Origin: Flavobacteriaceae bacterium
Lineage (GTDB): Bacteria > Bacteroidota > Bacteroidia > Flavobacteriales > Flavobacteriaceae
Reading direction: 5' to 3'
Assembly (NCBI GenBank): GCA_018608735.1
Contig: JABAYZ010000064.1
Span: forward strand, 396 to 37,836
Length of the DNA: 37,441 nucleotides
The notes below the pieces were generated by a model that saw only the letters and a list, made by a program, of their open reading frames with translations, was not told the origin of the DNA and did no database searches. This document shows positions 1 through 7,658 of this stretch, piece after piece. The first letter of the stretch is position 1. Each line of letters begins with the position of its first letter. The position numbers were made by a program, and so were the translations under genes.

Positions 1-785
1 ATTTGAGAAAATTCCTCAACATCTAAAGAAAAAGAAGCGTCAGCACCGCCAACAGATTTATCTAAAATGAAATGTTTTTCAATAACTTTAGCTCCTAATG
101 CAACTGAAACGGTTGGCACTATTGTTCCTAAGGTATGGTCTGAAAGGCCGGGTATTACCTGAAATGTGTCAGCGAAATTGTTCAATGTTTTAAGGTTAGC
201 GTCTTCAATTGGAGCTGGATATGAGGTGGTACATTTTAACAAAACAATATTGTTGTTCCCTACATTCCTGCACGTTTGAATCGCCAAATCAATGTCAGAA
301 ATGGTGGCAATTCCTGTACTAATTATTATTGGTTTGCCGGTTTTAGCACATTTTTCAATTAACGGAATGTCTAAAATTTCTGGAGATGCAATTTTATAGG
401 CAGGGGTATTCAGGCTTTCTAAAAAGTCTACTGCGGTCAAATCAAACGGAGATGAAAAACAAACTAAGCCTTCCTCCTTTGCTACCTCAAACAGTCTTTC
501 ATGCCATTCCCAGGGCAAATGCGTTTCGGTATAAAGTTCGTGTAAATATTTACCATCCCATTGCGTCCCATGATTTACTAAAAACGCTTCATTTTTTACA
601 TCTAGTGTAATTGTATCTGGCGTAAAGGTTTGTAGCTTAATCGCATCTGCGCCTGTTTTTTTTGCGGCTCGAATGGTTTCTATGGCTATGTTGATGTCTT
701 TTCCGTGATTCGCAGAAAGCTCAGCAATAATAAAGCATGGATTACTCCCACCTATTTCCGTATTTCCTATGTGTATATTTTTCAT
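1..785 (-). CDS. pseI: Pseudaminic acid synthase PseI (NeuB family), 3' end cut by window
   Basis: Condenses the 6-deoxy-2,4-diacetamido hexose with phosphoenolpyruvate to give the nine-carbon nonulosonic acid, in the cytoplasm. The 261 residues present open MKNIHIGNTEIGG and carry the NeuB-family landmarks FIIAELSANHG, ADAIKLQTYTPDT, FSSPFD, YKIASPEI, LLKCTSSYPAP, GLSDHTLG and EKHFILDK followed by GADASFSLD. The last signature is typical of the NeuB/PseI/SpsE barrel. The C-terminal antifreeze-like SAF domain lies beyond position 1. The ATG at 785 is 4 nt below the stop of the ATP-grasp gene, so this is the last gene seen in the operon. Family assignment is firm. PseI rather than LegI/NeuB is inferred from PseB, PseC and PseG in the same operon. 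Confidence 0.9.
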   Translation of the reverse strand, partial: MKNIHIGNTEIGGSNPCFIIAELSANHGKDINIAIETIRAAKKTGADAIKLQTFTPDTITLDVKNEAFLVNHGTQWDGKYLHELYTETHLPWEWHERLFEVAKEEGLVCFSSPFDLTAVDFLESLNTPAYKIASPEILDIPLIEKCAKTGKPIIISTGIATISDIDLAIQTCRNVGNNNIVLLKCTTSYPAPIEDANLKTLNNFADTFQVIPGLSDHTLGTIVPTVSVALGAKVIEKHFILDKSVGGADASFSLDVEEFSQ

Positions 786-789
786 TGTT

Positions 790-1728
790 TTAACTTATAA
801 ACTCGTTAAATCCTTTATAAAATGTTCGTCCTTCTTTAGCCGCTTCGTAAGGTTCTAATTCCATATTTAGCTTGTCTTGAATTGACCATTCTAAATCTTT
901 AAAACCAAACATATGTCTAAACAAAACAGTGCTTGAAAACCGAGGGTTTATTTCAAAAACAACGGGGCCTTTTTCTGTTAACCTTAATTGTACATTTATA
1001 GATCCCTCAAGGTTGATTTCAACTGCTAAATTTCGTAACAAATTATTAATTTGTTCATTATTAATAATTTCGCCATAACCACTATAGCCACTCGTTAATT
1101 CTCTTTTGAAAACAAGCGTTCTTATTTCTCGTTTTTTACTTCTAAAAACGCCGCATGTGAATTCTCCTTGGTTACCCTCTAAAAACTCTTGTGCAATGAA
1201 ATCTGAATGTTTCGATTTGACATAATTATAGTCCTCTAAATTTTCAACTTTGTAAATCGATGAACTTCCCGATCCTGTTCTCGATTTTAAGATTACTGGA
1301 AACTTAGGCACACGTTCATCGGCAACTGATATCGTTTCTGGAAAAGGTAGATTATTGGATTTTAAAAAATTAACGGTCTCCAATTTATCAAATCCAATTC
1401 TTAAGGCTTCGGAGGAAGCTGTGAGCATTTTAGCCCTTCCTATCGCTTTTAAATTATCTGTGTCTGAAAAATACCTCAGCTCTGGTTCTGACATTGGAAT
1501 AATATAATCAATTTTATTGTCTTCGACAAAGGATTCTAAATTTGGAAGATAGCCTGTGTCAGTGTATGGTAATCCTTTAAAAAAATTTGAATAGATAAAC
1601 TTGCCCGCATTCTTTTCTGAAATATCACAACCATATAATTCATCTACTAATGCACTTTTGTTTAGTATTTTACCTATGCTTTGTCCAATATCTCCCCCGC
1701 ACCCTGTGACTAATATATTAATTTTCAT
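790..1728 (-). CDS. ATP-grasp enzyme of nonulosonate operon
   Basis: This 312-residue protein has an N-terminal Rossmann-like pre-grasp region (ILVTGCGGDIGQSIG, residues 5-19). An ATP-grasp domain follows: FPVILKSRTGSGSSS (about 143-157) is the nucleotide-binding loop, and FEINPR (258-263) supplies the metal-binding Glu and Asn. The layout resembles carbamoyl-phosphate-synthase-large-chain-like and PylC-like ligases found in surface-glycan loci. Such enzymes activate a carboxylate as acyl phosphate and join it to an amine or thiol; the substrate here is unknown. Its start overlaps the phosphoesterase gene by 11 nt and its stop is 4 nt from pseI, so it is co-translated with sugar-synthesis genes. 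One inference is that it places an amino acid or other acyl group on an amino group of the nonulosonic acid. Confidence 0.8.
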   Translation of the reverse strand: MKINILVTGCGGDIGQSIGKILNKSALVDELYGCDISEKNAGKFIYSNFFKGLPYTDTGYLPNLESFVEDNKIDYIIPMSEPELRYFSDTDNLKAIGRAKMLTASSEALRIGFDKLETVNFLKSNNLPFPETISVADERVPKFPVILKSRTGSGSSSIYKVENLEDYNYVKSKHSDFIAQEFLEGNQGEFTCGVFRSKKREIRTLVFKRELTSGYSGYGEIINNEQINNLLRNLAVEINLEGSINVQLRLTEKGPVVFEINPRFSSTVLFRHMFGFKDLEWSIQDKLNMELEPYEAAKEGRTFYKGFNEFIS

Positions 1729-2437
1729 GATTCTTGTTATTTCTTTTTAATACCTTAAACAGATATTCCTTTTCTTCATTAAACTCTTTTAACTCATTAA
1801 TAACACCTTCTACATTATAAGGTGTGTTTTGGGGGGTATAAACCCCGTTCTGAGTGTTTATAATACCCCAGTTGGCAATTCCTCCAACTGTGCGAGATTG
1901 TCCAACAGAGCCTACATTTACAAGAAACGAATTCTTGCCTTTATAAATCATAGGATAGTGTGTGTGACCATTAAAAACGTAGTCAATATTTTCTATATCA
2001 TTTGCCTTTAAAACTTCTAAGGGGGCATCAGGATATATGTACTGATCCTTATCGTTTGGAGACCCATGACATAGTAGAAAAGACATGTCGTCTTTTGTTA
2101 CAGTCTTTTGTTCTGGTAATTCTTTAATTTCGTTTATAAGTGTTTCAGTAAAATGTGTTTTATAGTACGAAAAACAAGAGCCATACTTGTTATTGATTTC
2201 TTTTTGTCGTGGTTCTGATGCGCTTAAGTATTCTAAAAAAAGACGTTCATGGTTACCAGAAATCATATCAAAAGACCAGTCGTGAATAAGTTCAAAGACT
2301 TCTATAGCGCGATAAAAATAGCCTAATTGATCCCCTAACAAAAATAAATGATCTACTCCCTGTCTTTTTGCCTCCTCAAGCACAGTGCGCAAAGCAATGT
2401 AATTCCCATGTATGTCTGATAATACTCCTATTTTCAT
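1718..2437 (-). CDS. Calcineurin-like metallophosphoesterase (YfcE-type)
   Basis: This 239-residue cytoplasmic phosphoesterase shows the full set of metal-ligand motifs of the superfamily: DIHGN (D8, H10), GDQ (D36), GNHE (61-64), a later LLCHGSP and FNGHTHYP. Length and order fit the YfcE/MPP group of small phosphodiesterases. It has no standard place in pseudaminic acid synthesis. Position, 1 nt after the SDR stop and overlapping the ATP-grasp gene by 11 nt, shows it belongs to the operon. It may remove a phosphate from an intermediate or hydrolyse a nucleotide by-product; the substrate cannot be read from the sequence. Confidence 0.85.
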   Translation of the reverse strand: MKIGVLSDIHGNYIALRTVLEEAKRQGVDHLFLLGDQLGYFYRAIEVFELIHDWSFDMISGNHERLFLEYLSASEPRQKEINNKYGSCFSYYKTHFTETLINEIKELPEQKTVTKDDMSFLLCHGSPNDKDQYIYPDAPLEVLKANDIENIDYVFNGHTHYPMIYKGKNSFLVNVGSVGQSRTVGGIANWGIINTQNGVYTPQNTPYNVEGVINELKEFNEEKEYLFKVLKRNNKNHEN

Positions 2438-2438
2438 A

Positions 2439-3134
2439 CTATAAAATATTATATGTGCTTACAATTTCCAATGCGACTTCCTGGGCTGATTTCAATTGAT
2501 TTGTCTTGTGGATCTCTTTAAAAAGCTCAACATTTGGCATTATTTTTTTTGTTTTACTTCTTATATTTTTTTGCATGTCCGTATCCATCACGCCAGGGTC
2601 TAGATTGTGCACTTCAATGTGTTTATTGTGTTCTTCTTGTAGTTTTAGCGTATTAAAAAACATCTCGTTAGCCGATTTTGTACTACAATAAATACCCCAT
2701 CCAATTATTGGCCTTTTTGCAGCTCCACTAGAAATATTAAAAATTCTAATGCGCTTAGATTTATTGTTTTTTATAATATTATTCGCTAACAATAGTGGCG
2801 CAATTGTATTGAGTTGAACGGCTTTTACTATAGATTCATCATCAAAGTTACCAATAGATTCGATTGGATTTATGCTTGCGGCATTATTAATAAAAATCAC
2901 TTCTTTAAATTGAGACGAATAGTAGTTGTTTAGTTTAAGTTCCTCTTCGACATTATTGAGTTTAGATAGATCTTTCTTTATAAAAATAACATGCTTATTC
3001 TTTATTTTTATTTGTTCGTCATTAAAATTTCTTGAAATAGCGATCATAGTAATCTTCTCCTCTGATAAGAATACATTAAAAAAAGCATTCCCTAACCCTT
3101 TATTTACACCTGTTATAATAACTAGTTTTTCCAT
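2439..3134 (-). CDS. Short-chain dehydrogenase/reductase
   Basis: A classical SDR of 231 residues. The cofactor loop is TGVNKGLG (8-15), the NNAA motif is near residues 83-86, the catalytic serine lies in NISSG (S136), and the YxxxK pair is Y149/K153. All catalytic residues are present, so it should be an active NAD(P)-dependent oxidoreductase in the cytoplasm. It lies 23 nt after pseG and 1 nt before the phosphoesterase gene. An SDR is not part of the six-step pseudaminic route. A reasonable inference is oxidation or reduction of a hydroxyl or keto group on the sugar, possibly paired with the class III aminotransferase of this operon. Confidence 0.85.
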   Translation of the reverse strand: MEKLVIITGVNKGLGNAFFNVFLSEEKITMIAISRNFNDEQIKIKNKHVIFIKKDLSKLNNVEEELKLNNYYSSQFKEVIFINNAASINPIESIGNFDDESIVKAVQLNTIAPLLLANNIIKNNKSKRIRIFNISSGAAKRPIIGWGIYCSTKSANEMFFNTLKLQEEHNKHIEVHNLDPGVMDTDMQKNIRSKTKKIMPNVELFKEIHKTNQLKSAQEVALEIVSTYNIL

Positions 3135-3157
3135 AAAATATTTCGCCTAAACCTCTT

Positions 3158-4153
3158 TTATAATAACGCGAGAAAACGTTTTTTTTGTTCTCCGTCTATT
3201 ATTGATTTTTGGTTGTTAATTTGATTTCCAATTTCTTTTTTTGTTAATGCTTCAATTTTGTTTGGGAGCGTATCAAAATTAAAATTACGTAAATCTTCCA
3301 TTCCAAAAAAGACTTCTTTTGTCTTTATTCCGTTATAAAAATCTATTTGATTTTGAACAAAAAATCCTGTATAGGTTAGCATTTTTACTGTGATAACCTC
3401 GTATAGTATTGTACTTGCTGAAACAAAAGAAATGTTAGATTTATGCATAAGGTTGTTAAGCGTCTTTTCATTTAAATTTTTATGTACCTCTATCTTTTTA
3501 ATTTTGTTCGCAATTTCATAAATTTGTTTATGGCTATAGGCACCACCAACAACAACGTTAATCTTTTTAATTTTTTCTATATTTAATATTGCCTGAACCG
3601 TTTTGAAAGTAAAATCAAAATAATCCGAGCCGCCATAACAAACAAATGCAGTGTCTATATTAGAGGGCTTTTTCTCTTGTTTAGCCGAAGCTAAAAAACT
3701 AGGTCTCAATATTGCATAATCCGCGCCCAATCCAAAAAATGTGTACGGTTCGCTAGTAAAGGTTTTCTTATTTACATTTGGTGAGTGATTCACCACGATA
3801 TCAGCATACATGTGTTCTATTGCTAGATCATCTATATAAATTAAAAAATAGCCAAGTTCTTTTATTGTTTTTTGATAGGTGCTTGTAAACTGATACCCAT
3901 CTGATATAATAATATACTCATTATGTGAGAACTTTTTATTTATCCAAAAAGGTTCCTCGCTTATATCTATTTCCTCAGGAATTATTTTTAATGTATAATT
4001 CCTTGGAATAATACTTAAAACAGAGCTCTTCTTTGTTAAAAACACAAAATCAAACTGCTCTTTATAAATCTCTACGAGGGCAAATAAGCGGTATAAATGT
4101 CCTAAACCAGATTCAGCAGTTCCATCGGCTCTAAAAAGTATCTTTTTTGTCAT
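3158..4153 (-). CDS. pseG: UDP-sugar hydrolase PseG-like (SpsG family)
   Basis: PseG is a GT-B-fold hydrolase that removes UDP from UDP-2,4-diacetamido-2,4,6-trideoxy-altropyranose to give the free sugar for PseI. The 331-residue protein begins with the family signature RADGTAESGLGHLYR (8-22), in which H19 of the GxGH motif corresponds to the catalytic histidine. It also has YIDDLA, VNHSPN, GLGADYAILRPSF and the nucleotide-contact loop CYGGSDYFDFT. The ATG shares one base with the stop of the aminotransferase gene (TAATG), indicating coupled translation. Length is slightly above C. jejuni PseG, close to SpsG proteins. The exact sugar isomer hydrolysed is inferred from pseB and pseC. Confidence 0.87.
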   Translation of the reverse strand: MTKKILFRADGTAESGLGHLYRLFALVEIYKEQFDFVFLTKKSSVLSIIPRNYTLKIIPEEIDISEEPFWINKKFSHNEYIIISDGYQFTSTYQKTIKELGYFLIYIDDLAIEHMYADIVVNHSPNVNKKTFTSEPYTFFGLGADYAILRPSFLASAKQEKKPSNIDTAFVCYGGSDYFDFTFKTVQAILNIEKIKKINVVVGGAYSHKQIYEIANKIKKIEVHKNLNEKTLNNLMHKSNISFVSASTILYEVITVKMLTYTGFFVQNQIDFYNGIKTKEVFFGMEDLRNFNFDTLPNKIEALTKKEIGNQINNQKSIIDGEQKKRFLALL

Positions 4154-5466
4154 TAATTTAGACGCTTAAATCCTGAATGACAGACGGGACCCTCTAATAA
4201 ATTATCAATATTTTTAAGGTCTTTATTACATTCTGAAATTGTTTTATAAATCCCATCTAAGGCATCAAAATAGTTTGTGATATGCTCGTCTTTATGTTCT
4301 GTACATGCATAGAAATTTGTACTTGCTAGGAAACCTTTTTTAAGCATTTCTTGAGTTACAAATGTTTTATACTTCATGGCGTCCTTAGCGTTAAAACTAT
4401 AGGTGCATAACGACGGAATTCCTCCTAAGGATATCGATAAATCATGTGTTTCTGCTAATGACTTCCATCCGTTTTGTATTTTTTTTCCTTGCGCTGTTAT
4501 AATATCCCATGAGTTCATTTTCTCCATCACTTCAAGCGTTTTTAGCGCTGCAGTTGGGCCAATACGTTCGGTCCAAAAGGTGCTGCTAATAAACGTGGTT
4601 TGCGCGGCCTCCATAACAGCCCTTCTTCCAACTACTGCGGTGAGTGCATACCCATTTCCAATCGTTTTCCCATACATGGCCATGTCGGGTTCTACCTTGA
4701 ATTTCTGATAGATTCCACCATAAGTTTCTCTGAAACCAGAAGTGCATTCGTCAAAAATCAACACAATATTTAGGGATGTTGCCAGATCTCTCACCTTTTG
4801 AAGGAAATTATCTTCGGGGCCAACATTTCGCATGACTTCCATTTTTATAACCCCTATATCTTTGCTATGAACAATTTCAAGGAGCTCTTCGAAGTTATTA
4901 TAATGGAATGGAAATACAGAGTTCTTTAAGTTTTTAGGAACACCATTAGGGTTCAATCCAGGGATTAAATGACCTGATAAGTCATCACCTCCATTATGAT
5001 TGGCAGATAAATACCAATCGTGCCATCCATGATAACCACATATGGCAACATTGTCTTTTCCAGATGCAGCTCTTGCTATTCTAATCGCAATGGAATTTGC
5101 CTCTCCTCCACTTCTTGCAAATCGAACCATATCTGCCCAGGGATTAATCTCGACTAATTTTTCTGCAAGCGCAACTTCTTCTGGACAATTCAAAGTGCTC
5201 ATATTACCGCTTTTTACGGTCTCTATAACTGCATTGTCTACTTCCTCATTGCCATAGCCTAAGGTGTTTGTTCCTATGCCCATAATACACATATCTGTAT
5301 ATTCTTTTCCATCTAGATCCCAAACTTTACATCCTTTGGCTTTTGAATAGTATGACGGCCAGTTGTCCGGTAAAAACATCTCAGGACGCTTTGATAATAA
5401 CATAGTTCCTCCAGGAATCAATGTTTTGGCTTTGTTGTAAAGGTCTTGACCTGTTCTTTTGCTCAT
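4153..5466 (-). CDS. Class III PLP aminotransferase, glutamate-1-semialdehyde-aminomutase-like
   Basis: This 437-residue fold-type I PLP enzyme resembles HemL. It has FARSGGEANSIAIRIARAAS, CGYHGWHDWYL, FDECTSGFR (D239 contacts the pyridine ring) and YGKTIGNGY with the PLP lysine K267. It is unlikely to be the haem-pathway hemL: it sits inside a sugar operon between the cytidylyltransferase and pseG and overlaps pseG by one base. Similar enzymes are common in spore-coat-type and leptospiral-type nonulosonate loci. Since PseC already supplies the C4 amine, this second aminotransferase suggests another amino group on the sugar or on an acyl decoration; that is inference. Confidence 0.85.
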   Translation of the reverse strand: MSKRTGQDLYNKAKTLIPGGTMLLSKRPEMFLPDNWPSYYSKAKGCKVWDLDGKEYTDMCIMGIGTNTLGYGNEEVDNAVIETVKSGNMSTLNCPEEVALAEKLVEINPWADMVRFARSGGEANSIAIRIARAASGKDNVAICGYHGWHDWYLSANHNGGDDLSGHLIPGLNPNGVPKNLKNSVFPFHYNNFEELLEIVHSKDIGVIKMEVMRNVGPEDNFLQKVRDLATSLNIVLIFDECTSGFRETYGGIYQKFKVEPDMAMYGKTIGNGYALTAVVGRRAVMEAAQTTFISSTFWTERIGPTAALKTLEVMEKMNSWDIITAQGKKIQNGWKSLAETHDLSISLGGIPSLCTYSFNAKDAMKYKTFVTQEMLKKGFLASTNFYACTEHKDEHITNYFDALDGIYKTISECNKDLKNIDNLLEGPVCHSGFKRLN

Positions 5467-5499
5467 AGTTTCAAAAAAATAGTTATTGATGCTAAGTTA

Positions 5500-6264
5500 C
5501 TAATTGTTTTTGTCTTGATTGATGGATTTTTGATATCCTTCATTTCTAACAATCGTATTGTTAAGGGCTTTTATCTCATGATTGTTTAAGTAATAATCCG
5601 CATACGTTTTCCAGTCTTGGTCAAACCCAAGAGCTTCAATGATCTTTTTTATAACTTCAAAATCTTGAGGCTCGTCAACCGTTAATCGGACATGATTATA
5701 GTTTTGTTCTAAACCGTGGTTGTTGGATTTAAAGAGCGTACCCCCTTTATAAGTAGAATTGTTTCTAATGTAGGGAGAGACATGTTCTCTATCTGATTTA
5801 AGCGTTGTATTATTCCACGCTTTTTCAAGTGCAGAAAATTTAAACACTTCTATATCCTGTCCATCTGGATAACGTTCTTCAAAAACATTGGCATAATAAT
5901 CAAGATTTTGCAGCTTTGCTTGGACAATAACTTCATCTAAAAGTTTTGGATCTATTAGAGGGCAATCAGAAGTTAGGCGTACAATAAATGTTGGTTTGAT
6001 TTTTTTCACTGTTTGATAAAACCGATCTAGTACGTCATTTTCACTCCCCCTAAAGTGTTTGATGTTTAAGGTTTCTGCTAACTGCGCAATGACATCATCT
6101 GCTTTTTGACTTGTGGTAGCAATATAAATATCATCAACTTCTTGCGCTTGTTTTATGCGATCGATGTGAATTTGAAGTAGTGTTTTGTCTTGAATTTTTT
6201 TTAAGACTTTATTTGGCAATCGCGTAGATCCTGATCTTGCTTGGGTGATAACAATAACATCCAT
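5500..6264 (-). CDS. SpsF-type cytidylyltransferase (probable CMP-nonulosonate synthetase)
   Basis: Predicted to activate the finished nonulosonic acid with CTP, the role of PseF. The 254-residue protein starts with the nucleotide-binding loop QARSGSTRLPNKVL (8-21) of the CMP-Kdo/CMP-NeuAc synthetase group. It continues with DDIYIATTSQKADD, FRGSENDVLDRFY, VRLTSDCPLIDP and YPDGQDIEVF. This pattern is SpsF-like rather than the classic Campylobacter/Helicobacter PseF. It ends 33 nt before the aminotransferase gene and begins 1 nt after the aldo/keto reductase stop. Family is clear; substrate is inferred from context, as no other CMP-sugar synthetase is in the window. Confidence 0.85.
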   Translation of the reverse strand: MDVIVITQARSGSTRLPNKVLKKIQDKTLLQIHIDRIKQAQEVDDIYIATTSQKADDVIAQLAETLNIKHFRGSENDVLDRFYQTVKKIKPTFIVRLTSDCPLIDPKLLDEVIVQAKLQNLDYYANVFEERYPDGQDIEVFKFSALEKAWNNTTLKSDREHVSPYIRNNSTYKGGTLFKSNNHGLEQNYNHVRLTVDEPQDFEVIKKIIEALGFDQDWKTYADYYLNNHEIKALNNTIVRNEGYQKSINQDKNN

Positions 6265-6265
6265 A

Positions 6266-7141
6266 TTAACTCCAGTTTGAAGGGTTTAACAGTTCAATTT
6301 CTTTTACATCAATCGCATCAATTAAATGATGAGGAATCGCCTGTTCATCTTTACACGAATTTATATTATCAACAAGTTGTTTTGCGGTTTCTACTCCAAT
6401 CAAAACGCGGTCAATGTATTTTTTTTGCAAAACATATTGCAAAGCTAGTGTTTGTGTATTAATTGACGTAGCATTTTTTATGCTTTCCAGTGTATCCAGA
6501 TGTGTTATTAACGGCTTCAAAGTTGCTAATATTTTACTTTTTGGCTTAAAAAACAGCCCTTGTAAAAACACCGAACGCGTGTGCACTTCAATGCCCTTAC
6601 GCTTTGCTTCTTTTAGAAAAACACTTCTTTTAGAATCATTGTCAAATAAGTTAAATGGTATCTGGATAAAATCAAAACCATCATAGTTGTTTAATATATC
6701 TTCTATTTCATTATTACCATAAAGTGAAATCCCAGCTTTTGAAACAAGCCCTTCTTTTTTTGCTAATACTAATTTATCATATAGCCCACCTCTAGCTTTA
6801 AAGCTTGGATAGTTATGAAACATATACCCAAAAAGTTGATCGCTATTTAAAACTTTACAATTATGGGCAACATGGGTAATAAAATTTTCAGGGGTAATCT
6901 CTGCATTGCTAGCGAGTTTAGAGATAATTTGAAACTTTTTATTTGGGAATTCGTTTTGGAATTTTCCTATAATTTCTTGAGAGTTACCATAAGCTTCAGC
7001 GGTATCAAGGGTCCGTATTCCATTGTCAAAAGCAGCCTCTAAAATTTTAAAAGCTTCTTCTAATGATGGTTTTCCATGTGGATTATTAATTCCATAATCT
7101 AACCCTAGTTGGACTGTTCCTAAAATAATTTTTTCAATCAT
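6266..7141 (-). CDS. Aldo/keto reductase
   Basis: This 291-residue TIM-barrel oxidoreductase has the intact catalytic tetrad of the family: D46 and Y51 in LDTAEAYG, K75 in IISKLA and H109 in YMFHNYP. The C-terminal part (ALQYVLQKKYIDRVLIGV) matches the NADP-binding segment. It overlaps the acetyltransferase gene by 8 nt and is followed after 1 nt by the cytidylyltransferase gene, so it is translated with them. Aldo/keto reductases accompany spsF-like genes in several nonulosonate loci, but no role has been fixed that can be read here. It may reduce a keto sugar or work in the opposite direction ahead of the aminotransferase. Confidence 0.88.
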   Translation of the reverse strand: MIEKIILGTVQLGLDYGINNPHGKPSLEEAFKILEAAFDNGIRTLDTAEAYGNSQEIIGKFQNEFPNKKFQIISKLASNAEITPENFITHVAHNCKVLNSDQLFGYMFHNYPSFKARGGLYDKLVLAKKEGLVSKAGISLYGNNEIEDILNNYDGFDFIQIPFNLFDNDSKRSVFLKEAKRKGIEVHTRSVFLQGLFFKPKSKILATLKPLITHLDTLESIKNATSINTQTLALQYVLQKKYIDRVLIGVETAKQLVDNINSCKDEQAIPHHLIDAIDVKEIELLNPSNWS

Positions 7142-7658
7142 TGTTTTTTACCATTCGGATAGTGTTACACATCTTGTTGTCGTAAATCCCTACATTTTCA
7201 ATGATAGATTCTGTTTCGAAACCTAATTTTTCATAGAGATTTATAGCTCCCCTATTTCTGTCAATGACTCCTAAAGTGATTTTAGAGAGTTTAAGCGTAT
7301 TAAAGCAATAATCGATAATGGTTTTAGAGGCTTCTTTAGCATAGCCTTTACCCCATTCGTTACAATCTCCCATCAATATTCCGTATTCCCCAGAATTGTT
7401 TTCTAAGTTTATAGGATCAATTTTTATGTTTCCAATATGCTTTTGTGAGCCTTTAATATGGATGGCCCAAAACAAAATATTTTTTTGTTCTTGTTCAATT
7501 AAAAAGGTTTCTAATTTATGTAATGTATAATCGCCTCCAGACTCTAAATATGTATTAACCTTGGTGTCATTAAGCCAATTTACATAGGTCATCGAAAGGT
7601 GTTTTGTTGAAAGTCTTTCATAATAAAGCCTTTCTGACTCTAAATATTTTGCTTTCAT
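7134..7658 (-). CDS. pseH: GNAT acetyltransferase, probable PseH function
   Basis: The 174-residue protein is a single GNAT domain of the RimJ/RimL-like group. It has YVNWLNDTKV near the N-terminus, HIGNIKI in the central strand, GILMGDCNEWGKGYAKEA as the acetyl-CoA pyrophosphate loop, and NRGAINLYEKLGF near the C-terminus. It lies directly after pseC with a 4-nt overlap, the position expected for PseH, which N-acetylates the C4 amine made by PseC. Sequence alone says N-acetyltransferase; the PseH role rests on gene order. It could transfer a different acyl group. Confidence 0.78.
   Translation of the reverse strand: MKAKYLESERLYYERLSTKHLSMTYVNWLNDTKVNTYLESGGDYTLHKLETFLIEQEQKNILFWAIHIKGSQKHIGNIKIDPINLENNSGEYGILMGDCNEWGKGYAKEASKTIIDYCFNTLKLSKITLGVIDRNRGAINLYEKLGFETESIIENVGIYDNKMCNTIRMVKNND

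Noticed and set aside
386..610. Open frame of 74 codons on the plus strand
   Set aside because: It lies wholly antisense to pseI, which has clear family motifs; the shadow frame has no recognisable features.
4153..5466. Class III aminotransferase as the haem-pathway gene hemL
   Set aside because: It resembles HemL, but the operon position with a one-base overlap to pseG argues for a sugar role.
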